Below are positions 56,375-64,000 of a stretch of DNA of 64,000 nucleotides, in pieces (position 1 is the first letter of the stretch; the number at the start of each line of letters is the position of its first letter). The DNA comes from Ryuthela nishihirai. Its lineage: Eukaryota > Arthropoda > Arachnida > Araneae > Heptathelidae. The notes beneath the pieces are model-generated. The model saw only the letters and a program-made list of their open reading frames with translations, did no database searches and had not been told where the DNA came from. Where the stretch lies: the NCBI GenBank assembly GCA_038380435.1, contig JAWZYU010000011.1, forward strand, positions 75,389,501 to 75,453,500, given 5' to 3'. The position numbers and the translations under genes were made by a program.

Positions 56375-57005
56375 TATTCACGGCAATCATTAAGTGAACA
56401 CTTAAATGGACATAACTGTAGAACATCGAAACTTATTAAGCACAAACGTGATCTGGAGCAGAAGAGCTTAACCAATTATGCAACGATTAAACAGGAATCA
56501 ATAAAAGTGACAGTGTCTGCCATGTTGAAATCAACAACTACAAGACACTAAACGAAGTTTTATGGCCAAGGGCATTATATCATTCGAGATTATATCTGGG
56601 GGATGATTTTGTGCAGATGGCGCAGTTTCTTATCGACATAGGAGTTAACCGTGGTGCAGTAAATGCCAAAGAACTTTTACCCCATCTAACTACAATTTCA
56701 AGAACATTAAAAGATGCAGCTACATGTCTCCGACAAAGTTCGTGTGAAGGCTTCCAGTGATTTTGGTGCAGCCATACCATTGGACTTGTAGAGTGATTCC
56801 TACAGAAAAAAACATTATTTGGGAGTAACTATGCACTACATTATAATTGGAAAACTTCACGATCATTTTCTAAGCACACGGGAATTCGCAAATGAGTTTA
56901 TTAAAACAGGAGACAATATTAGATTTGAATTAATTCGAATTTCGAGGTCATCCAATCTGTATGACGAAATGAGTAAAATTCTATCTGTAACTGACAGAAG
57001 AACAA
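56375..57005 (+). pseudogene. hAT transposase, N-terminal and central part (interrupted gene)
   Basis: A frame at 56420-56550 reads TSKLIKHKRDLEQKSLTNYA then IKVTVSAMLK, the end of a BED-type zinc finger. 56615-56760 (shifted) has GVNRGAVNAKELLPHLTTIS and TLKDAAT, like the hAT SLLPHPTTVSR region. 56765-57000 has GAAIPLDL, SDSYRKKHYLGVTMHYI, KLHDHFLSTREF and ILSVTDR, matching the DLWTDSYRKxSYLGVTxHYI and FVTDRG blocks of the catalytic domain. LINE DNA then interrupts it at ~57010; the gene resumes at ~61300. At least three frame breaks, inactive. Confidence 0.85.
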
Positions 57006-57019
57006 TTATTTCGTCATAC

Positions 57020-57745
57020 ATACATACATACAAAATCCTCATTCAGCCATGGACTACGGAGGTCCAACCAGACTGTGTAATTTTCCTCTCCGGATGTGTC
57101 TCTTTTGAGCTACAGCTACTGCATTTCGCCACTATAGGCCAATTCTAGCAAGGTCGTGTTTGACATTGTTCTGCCCATCGCATCCTAGGTCTCCCGCTTT
57201 TTCTCAAGCCCTTAAGAACACTGTTCATAATCCTCTTTGCCAATCTGTAACTATGCATACGTAACATGGCCAAACCAACGCAGTCTCTTTCTGCACAATA
57301 TGCCGTTCGAAAGAGGTTGATGACTTCTTCTAACTTCATCGTTACTTGCTAAGTCAAACCACCTAATGCCCAAGATACTGCGTAAGCATCTAGAATCAAA
57401 GCAATCAAGTTTCTTGTTATCCTGCTTACAAAGCGTCCATATTTCGCTATCATAACTAACCTTAGAAAGAATCACACTATTATACAACTTAATTTTAGTC
57501 TTCAGGTGTATACGCCTGGTTTTCTACACTCTCCATAGATTCTTAAAAGTCCCAACGGCAATCCCTATTCTTCTATTTATCTCATGCCGCACATCACCAT
57601 ATCTGTTACATAGCTTCCAAGTAATTAAACTAAGACACTTTATCAAGAGTGCCGCCATTCAAAGCTACTAAAGCACTATCTGCCTGACGAAAGTTCATCA
57701 CTTTAGTTTTTGTTCTGTTTATCACCAAACCTACTCTATTACCTA
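57020..57745 (-). mobile_element. RTE-like LINE, copy 2a (5'-truncated 3' end)
   Basis: The 3' tail at the left is a (TATG)n run (57018-57036), then GGTCCAACCAGACTG. Frames 57145-57339 and 57251-57487 encode GLRKSGRPRMRWAEQ and VSYDSEIWTLCKQDNKKLDC, FDSRCLRSILGIRW: the C-terminal domain of the same LINE family. About 720 bp. It lies within the hAT relic. Confidence 0.88.
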
Positions 57746-57749
57746 TTCT

Positions 57750-57800
57750 ATTAGTATAATTATGTTTGCAACTGATAGAAGAACAACTATTTCGTCATAC
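57750..57800 (+). repeat. Second copy of hAT target sequence between two LINE tails
   Basis: GCAACTGATAGAAGAACAAC TATTTCGTCATACATACATA repeats the hAT sequence at 56988-57030 (GTAACTGACAGAAGAACAAT, TATTTCGTCATACATACATA) with three differences. It is best explained as a target duplication of about 35 bp made by LINE insertion, then used again by copy 2b. Confidence 0.75.
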
Positions 57801-57936
57801 ATACATACAAAATTCTCATGCAGCCATGGGCTAACGGAGGTCCAACCAGACTGTGCAATTTTCCTCTCCAGATGTGTCTCTTCTGAGCTATTGCTGCTGC
57901 ATTTGGCCACTCTAGGTCAATTCTAGCAAGGTCGTG

Positions 57937-58050
57937 ATTCTAGATGCTTACGTATCTTGCAAATTAGGTGGTTTGACTTAGTGAGTAATGATGAGGTTAG
58001 AAGAAGGAGTCATCAACCTCTTTTGAGGGCATATGGTGCAAAGAGAGTCC
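57937..58050 (+). other. Inverted LINE segment
   Basis: GATTCTAGATGCTTACG, TTAGGTGGTTTGACTTAG and GTCATCAACCTCTTT here are the reverse complement of 57290-57400 in copy 2a, so this ~110 bp lies opposite to the LINE around it. The sequence between the 3' segment and this point is deleted compared with copy 1. Confidence 0.85.
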
Positions 58051-60478
58051 TATCAACAGCTCGAGTGAAAGAATTCATCTCATCAACATCATTAGCTAAC
58101 ATCATCTGCATAAATTAAATCAGAAATTTTGAAATCTCTAGACCATTTAATGCCAAAATCTTTCCCTTCCAAAGAATTTCGCATAACATAATCAATAACC
58201 AAACTAAAGAGGAAAGGAGACAAAATGCACCCTTGTCTAACTCCCCTAGCAATGCTAAACCAATCGGTTCAAGACGTATTAACTCTCACACACGACTCAG
58301 TGTTATTACAGAGAGCTTTCATTACACTAAATAACTTATCAGGTATTCCATATGATCTAACAATCAAGTACAAATCAAGTCGATCAATATAGTCAAAAGC
58401 CTTTTTGAAATCTACTAACCACAGGTTTCTGAAACCCTACATATTTCTCAAGAATCTGCCTAAGTGAAAATATTTGATCAATACATCCACTACTACTTCT
58501 GAATCCACACTGTTCATCACGCAGTTGTTCATCAACCAAATTCTTAATTCTATTAAGTATAATCACGCAAAGAACTTTACCTGGAACAGAGAGTAAACTA
58601 ATTCCCCTATAATTATTGCAAGAACTGCGATCACCTATTTTAAAAATTGGAACAATGATAGCTCTAGTAAAATCGTTAGGAACAATACCTTTATCATAAA
58701 AAAATATTCAAAATTTCAGTCAGCCATGTGACAACGCAAATGTTCCCAACTCTAAGCATGTCAATGGTGATTTCGTCCATCCCTGGGGATTTATGCAGTT
58801 TTAATTTTGAGATAGCCAAAGTGACTTCGGAATGTGATATAAGGCCATCATTAAAGCCAGTAATGCATGTATCCTCATTACAAACAATTGAATAGAAATA
58901 ATCACATTATTTAGAACATCTCTGAAATGCTCAGCCCACCTAGCAATCACAGAATCCTAACCTTCATCCACCTTCAATATTTATCCCTCAATCCCTGTGT
59001 ACCTGTCTGTTTCTTCCTACATAAAACATTAACAATCTGGTACAACCCCCTGCTGTTGTGCTGTCTAACCACTTCCTCTCCTTTGTCAGCCAAACTATCA
59101 AGCCAAAGTTTCTTATCAGCTGTTAACTGATCCTTTGCACGTTTATTAAGCCCGTTGTTGTAATGCCTTCTTTTAGAGCTAGTAGGGTGTTGATTCATAT
59201 TAATCCTGCACTTCCTTCTTTATAAAAAAAATAAGTAAGTTAAGTAAATAAATAAAAAATAATAATTAAGTTATTAAAAATAAATAAGTAAATAAATAAG
59301 TTCCATAACATTATCACTCAAATAATTTTGCTTCCTCTATTCCCTTTCCCCCAAAAGAGTACTGTTGGTTTCAAGAAAAGCCTGTTTAAACTGTTCCCAT
59401 TCTTTCTCAACTTCAGCAGTAAGCAAACCACGATTGTCATAATGACTTAGTAGCCTATCATGGTATGCTATGGCTGTATCTGGATCTTTCAGACCTTCAG
59501 TGTTGAAGGTAATTTTCTTAACCTTAGCACAACATTTCTTAAGCTTCAGCTGCAAGACACTTTTGACGAGGTAATGGTCAGATTCAATTTCGGCTCCCCT
59601 GTATGATCTGGTATTCCTAACTGAACTGGCCCATTTGCTGTTAATAAAAATATAATCTATCATATTGCTGTTCTACTCATCAGATGAAACAAATGTATGT
59701 TTATAAATGTCCCAGTGTTTGAAGTATGTGTTAGTTTTCGTAAACCATTAAGTTTACTTACCTGTAGGATAAGTTCCCTATTGCCATTGGAACTACTAAT
59801 GCCAAACGGACCTAAAACTCTTTCCCAAAGGTCAGAGTCAGTACCAACTTTAACACTGAAGTCACCTAGCATAAGAGAAATATCTCGTTTCTTCACAGAA
59901 TTCAAAATTCCTGAAGCTGGCTGTAAAACGTATCCATCTCGTTCTCCTCAGAATCTTCTGTGGGGGCATAACAACAGATGACATTCAAGTCTCTGATTTT
60001 TGTTTTAAATTTTGCTCTAAGAAATCTTTCATTAATGCAGTCATATCCTAGAAGCTCATCACTGGCGCGTCTGCTGAGAAGCAAACTTTCACCTTAGAGA
60101 TACTTTCCATCCTCCCTCCCTGAAAAGAAACAATTAAAGTTATTTTTACGTATCTTACCTTTACCTGCCCATCTGGTCTCTTGCAAGCCTAGAATATCTA
60201 GGTTATAACGCTGGAATTCCTGTGAAGTCACCAAGAGAATAATCTCTATGTAACGCCCTCAAGTTCCACGTACCTGCAGAGAGAAAATGTTTAGTAGGAT
60301 TTTAAAAGAAACTATGTTTATTGAGATAGGTAGGGCCAACAATATCAAACAGCCCCCTGATCGCAGGCATTGGGCAAATACCTGTCCCTCCTCCGCTAAA
60401 GGACTGACCGATGCTAATAGGAACTCCATGCATCACTTTTCAAGTGTACGTTTTCAATAGCCATATGGCCTGCCTGAG

Positions 60479-61045
60479 ACACATTACTCCGTTTAGGATT
60501 GACGATGCCCAACTAGCTAAGTGAGGTTTAGGTACCTGCTATGGCCTCTGATCAGTATTATCCACCAGCTGATATAAGGGATCCCATGCCTCTGTTCACT
60601 TAGGGCTGGCAACCTAGAAGCAAACAGAAAACACAGCAGCAGATTCTCCCTCAACAGAGGCCCACCAGTGCAGCAAGTCCAGGATCCATAATCAAGCTTA
60701 AATCCATAAACCAGTCCAGTAGGTATAAATGGTCAGCACCAAGTCCAGTAGGTATATAATGGTCACACATTACTCCAGTTTAGGATTGACGATGCAAAAC
60801 TAGCTAAGTGAGGTTCAGGTACCTGCGATGGCCTCTGATCAGTATTATCCACCAGCTGATAAAAGGTATCCCATGCCTCTGTTCACTTAGGGCTGGCAAC
60901 TTAGAAGCAAACAGAAAACACAGCAGCAGATTCTCCCTCAACAGAGGCCCACCAATACAGCAAGTTCAGGATCCATAATCAAGCTCAAATCCATAAACAA
61001 GTCCAGTGTAGTAGGTATAAATGGTTAGCACCAGGACCCTGTGAA
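60479..61045 (-). repeat. 286-bp tandem duplication in the LINE 5' region
   Basis: ACACATTACTCCGTTTAGGA at 60479 recurs as ACACATTACTCCAGTTTAGG at 60765, and the following ~280 bp (GCTAAGTGAGG, CCTCTGATCAGTATTATCCA, CAGATTCTCCCTCAACAGAG) are repeated with few changes. Copy 1 has only one such unit (44190-44460). Confidence 0.9.
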
Positions 61046-61299
61046 GTTGACTACTCCTCAGCAGGGTTAAAAAAAGAGAAAAGTGGCCATAGGTGACCAG
61101 ATCAGTAGGCCATACTTACTGAACTGGTAGCCCTCACCTTCCGTTCCCTTCCAAAAGAGAATATCTCTTTTGAAAGGTACTAACGGCCTTCACCATGAGA
61201 AAAGGGTGTCGGACGTTAGGCGAGGACTGGCCGGTTCTGTGCACCATCACTGGGGATTGGTACACAGCTCTCCTTCCAGTTCATACCTATCTACCATTT

Positions 61300-61727
61300 A
61301 CAGAGTACTAGTTCGTCAGTTTTCGAAAATTAGTTACTTCGCTCACATTTTGAGTACTGTGCTGCATCATACGACACGATGAGAAAGTGGTGATGAAAAT
61401 AACGATATAGAGGACATGATCAGTTTTTGTCGTTCTCTCACTACATTCTTCAAGGGGTCTGGATTGCGGAGTCGCTAACATCAATCGCTGAATAACGATG
61501 TAGATACAGATGGAACAGCAAACTTCCTACGTTCACTTCAATACATTCACAATGGGGGAAGTTCTTTGAGGTTCTTATGGAGAACAAATAAAATTGTTAG
61601 ACGTTATCAATAAAAACATGCTGAGTGAGTTCATTTCCTTTCTGACTCTCCTCAAATATGTTTCTGATGAACTAGAAGTCTCATAGTGCCCACCCTGTAT
61701 CTAGCAGTAGTTAAGTTTAAAAGTTCA
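61300..61727 (+). pseudogene. hAT transposase, continuation after LINE insertion
   Basis: Plus frames read ISYFAHILSTVLHHT (hAT: CxAHxLNxVLxHT), then IEDMISFCRSLTTFFKGSGL, SLNNDVDTDGTANFL (hAT: LKQEVETRWNS) and KLLDVINKNMLSEFISFLTL followed by LKYVSDELEVS. This is the continuation of the gene at 56375-57005; roughly the residues between VTDR and the AHxLN block are lost. It is cut again at 61728 by LINE copy 3; the C-terminal dimerisation domain was not found beyond it. Confidence 0.85.
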
Positions 61728-62945
61728 TTCTTCCTCAACTTCAGTATTAAGCAAACCACGACTGTCATAATGACTAATCATGGTAAGCTTTAGCTATAAC
61801 TGTACGTCCATTTCTTCTATATAACTGAGTATTTCAGAGCTTCAGTGTTAATGGTAACTCTTTTAACCTTGACACACTTCTTAAGTTTAAACTGCAAGAC
61901 ACTTTTAACAAGGTAATGGTCAGATGCAATTTCAGCTCTCCTATATGCCCTGGTATTTCTAACAGAACTAGCCCATTTGCTGTTAATTAATATATAATCA
62001 ATCATATTCTTATGCAGCCGATCAGGTGAAACCCATGTGTACTTATGTATGTTGCGGTGTTTGTAATAAGTGTTAGTTATTCTGAAACCATTGAGTATAC
62101 TTACCTATAGGTGACGTTGCCCATTGCTATTGCAGCTAAAAATAAAAAAAAGGGCCAATCACCCCTCCCCAAAGGTCAGAGTCAGTACCAACTTTGGTAT
62201 TGAAGTCACCTAGAAAAAGGGTGATATCTCCTTTCTTGACAGAATTCAAATTATCTTGAAGTTGTCTGTAAAACCTATCCTCATCCTCATCGGCATCATC
62301 AGTGGGGGCATAACAGCAGAAGGAACCTTTCCTTAATTCACTCATATCCTAGAAGAACAGTACCAACGTGTCTGCTGAGAAGCGATCCTATGCCTTGGAG
62401 ATGCTTTTTATCTTCCTTCCCTGAAAAAAGAAATTTAAGAAGTTTTTAATTTTTGATCTTTTTCTGTCTATCTAGTCTCTTGCAAGCCGAGAATATCTAG
62501 GTTGTAATGGTGAAATTCTTGCACGAGGTCATCAGAAGAGTAATCTCTGTGCAGAGTCCTCATATTCCAAAAACCACTGAAGAGAAAATGATTAGTGGGA
62601 TGGTTAAAGGAACTACGTTTATTGAGAGAGGGAATGCCGAAAATATCAAACAGCCCCCTAAACACAGGCATGAAGCAAAGACATGTTTCTCCCACTAATA
62701 AAAGCTGAAAACATCTACACTGGAAGACTTCCTCTAATGTAAGTTTGACGATGCCCTTAGAAGTAAAAGTTCAGGTATCTACGATGACCTCAGATCAGGA
62801 TTATCCACTCTCAGATAAAACATATCCTCTGAATCTATTCCTTGAGGCAGTCAACCCACAGACAAAGAGGAAACATAGCGGAAGATTTTCCCTCAACCTG
62901 AGCAGCAAATTCAAGATCTATAATCAAGATCAGAGCCATTATTCC
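61728..62945 (-). pseudogene. RTE-like LINE, copy 3 (5' half)
   Basis: Minus strand. 61817-62005 encodes MIDYILINSKWASSVRNTRA then AEIASDHYLVKSVLQ. 62136-62345 encodes CYAPTDDADEDEDRF and LFLGDFNTKVGTDSDLWGGV. 62468-62695 encodes NMRTLHRDYSSDDLVQEF and LDILGLQETR, the endonuclease N-terminus with the catalytic Glu that copy 1 lacks. The 3' half including RT is absent, which is unusual, as LINEs normally lose the 5' end. The 5' UTR part runs to about 62945. Confidence 0.88.
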
Positions 62946-62949
62946 ATTC

Positions 62950-63165
62950 AGTACAATAACGTATATGATCTTAGAGAAGTAGTGGGGAAATCATGTTCAA
63001 TCGAACGACCAGTTGTGCTAGGTAAAACCAGTCCTACTTCAGAAATAGTGTGAAACCTTAATCATGTTGGTTGAATTCATGGTAATAGAGGAATAGGAGT
63101 ATTTGCAACCAGATGCAGGAACAGAATTTAATGTTGTAGTAGAATGCTCATAAGTAATTATCGAA
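62950..63165. other. No gene seen
   Basis: Short spacer; a low-complexity ORF only. Confidence 0.45.
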
Positions 63166-63169
63166 GCGA

Positions 63170-63570
63170 GATGGGAATCTCGTTTTCAACGAAAATTAAG
63201 TTTTTCCTTTACTTTTTCACTCCTCAAAAATTTTATTTACCTAATGGATGACGGGATAATGCAAGTAGCATTGTATTAGTAATTATAGGACATAAAAAGC
63301 ATTCGTCTTTTATTTCTTAAATTCAAAAAGTTGCATTTCCCACAGCCCTCCGAGAAAAGTCGGTAGATTGTTGTTGTCAGTGGAGTAGCTCTTGAACACC
63401 TACCACCGAAATATCAAATTATATGACATACAGATCATTTGCAAAATATATTAATAGTTTTGCCGTTTCATATTTAGTGATCTCTAATGATATATATTAA
63501 AACTACCTTGGTATTTGAAAAATACGATTTAAACTTAATGGGCAAATAATTATATACACCTACCTAAAAA
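63170..63570 (-). repeat. ~275-bp repeat family, array III (about one unit plus terminal module)
   Basis: GGGAATCTCGTTTTCAACGA, AAGTTTTTCCTTTACTTTTT, TAGTAATTATAGGACATAAA and CCTACCACCGAAATATCAAA match array II in the same order (51325-51600). It ends near 63570, where the Tc1 relic begins. Confidence 0.75.
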
Positions 63571-63584
63571 CCTGTTGTTCCACC

Positions 63585-64000
63585 TATTGCCCTCACACAG
63601 CAGCCAGACATCTTACTAAGGACTCAACGAGGTGTTGAAAACACGGAGGTGGTATTGCCGCCCATGAAGCTAGGATCGCCAGTCGTAGAGCAACCACAGT
63701 TATCGGTGGGGTTTGGCGGACTACAACATATCTTTCCGATTCGTCACAAATTCTTAATGGAGCTGATGTCCGGAGATCGAGGAGGCCATTCGAGTGTGGT
63801 AAACTCACTTGAATGACCCTGGAGTCAGTTGGTCGCCATTCGGGAACTATGTGGTGTGGCGTTGTCCTGTTGAAAGATGGCTTTATGGTGCTTAAGAAGA
63901 ATCGTAACGAACAGCTCTAGATGGTCGGTGAAGATGTTCACATACTTTCTACCGATGACGGAGGTCTCGACTGGTACGAGGGACCCCAAAGACGCCCATG
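63585..64000 (-). pseudogene. Tc1/mariner transposase, catalytic and C-terminal part (runs off window)
   Basis: On the minus strand, starting beyond position 64000: LVPVETSVIGRKYVNIFTDH, then AIFQQDNATPHSSRM near 63840-63885 (second catalytic Asp), LEWPPRSPDISSIKNL-stop near 63730-63790 (third catalytic Asp in SPD; usual SPDLNPIENLW), and SWAAIPPPCFQHLVESLVRC near 63600-63660. Frame breaks separate the blocks and TGG became a stop. It is a different subfamily from the elements at 10 and 12.5 kb. The N-terminal part would lie outside this window. Confidence 0.88.

Larger units (their letters stand above)
57800..61250 (-). pseudogene. RTE-like LINE, copy 2b (rearranged, full 5' end)
   Basis: Minus strand. 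3' tail with (TATG)n at 57790-57810, a short 3' segment, an internal inversion (57937-58050), then RT frames in pieces: VDYADDV-like region near 58090-58140, FDSVD-type region ~58390, and DEQCGFRSS ~58500-58530. A damaged linker follows, with an 80-bp TAAATAAG insertion (59222-59302), and then the endonuclease: 59337-59663 (MIDYIFINSKWASSVRNTRS, GAEIESDHYLV), 59660-59905 (LMLGDFSVKVG; the usual N of DFN is S), 59902-60084 (NVICCYAPTEDSEENE). The N-terminal LGLQETR region is at 60170-60290. The 5' UTR (60300-61250) contains a tandem duplication. Many frame breaks. Confidence 0.9.

Overview
This is a eukaryotic nuclear window: AT-rich, gene-poor, and packed with decayed eukaryotic mobile elements (Tc1/mariner, hAT, piggyBac, RTE-like and CR1/L2-like LINEs, tRNA-derived SINEs, MITEs, Helitron-like repeats). 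There are no operons, no bacterial ribosome-binding sites and no long intact ORFs. The repeat mixture suggests an invertebrate, most likely an arthropod (a chelicerate is possible); the species cannot be named from the sequence. No host protein-coding gene, rRNA gene, functional tRNA gene or CRISPR array could be supported. Nearly every recognisable coding piece is a broken transposase or reverse transcriptase.

Layout. 0-5 kb: SINE A copies, a palindromic Tc1-type MITE, a hAT MITE and a CR1/Jockey-like reverse-transcriptase relic. 5.9-9.3 kb: a Tc1 relic followed by two arrays of a ~150 bp repeat facing each other (foldback-like), then a smaller inverted repeat. 10-12.8 kb: one end-to-end dead Tc1 element and a second half copy. 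13.3-15.5 kb: a piggyBac element, apparently inserted in the TTAA of an old SINE C and itself interrupted by SINE A. 16-22.9 kb: SINEs A, B and C (one dimeric, nested inside an inverted tRNA-like repeat), hAT MITEs and a LINE tail. 23-27 kb: mostly featureless. 27.4-29.2 kb: tRNA-like inverted repeat, Helitron-like copy, tandem repeats. 29.4-31.1 kb: a degenerate copy of an uncharacterised multi-copy protein family with a Cys-rich N-terminus and spaced D, D, CxxC and E residues, the most interesting coding relic here. 32-41 kb: palindromes, MITEs, SINE C and long empty AT-rich stretches. 41.3-44.6 kb: an almost complete RTE-like LINE on the minus strand. 46.3-53.3 kb: a second foldback-like pair of arrays (~275 bp unit) enclosing repeats with nuclear-receptor DR1-like motifs and a hAT transposase relic split by SINE C; its right arm carries two different hAT elements that share one 8-bp target site. 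54.3-55.2 kb: Helitron-like copy. 56.4-62.9 kb: a hAT transposase gene broken by three RTE-like LINE pieces. 63.2-64 kb: a third piece of the 275 bp family and a Tc1/mariner relic running off the end.

The elements do not form a pathway. Their nesting gives a relative history: SINE C is older than piggyBac at 13.3 kb, and piggyBac is older than SINE A at 15.1 kb; hAT is older than the RTE LINEs at 57-62 kb; the 275 bp array is older than two hAT insertions. Scattered among this decayed DNA are several nearly perfect short palindromes that look younger than their surroundings.
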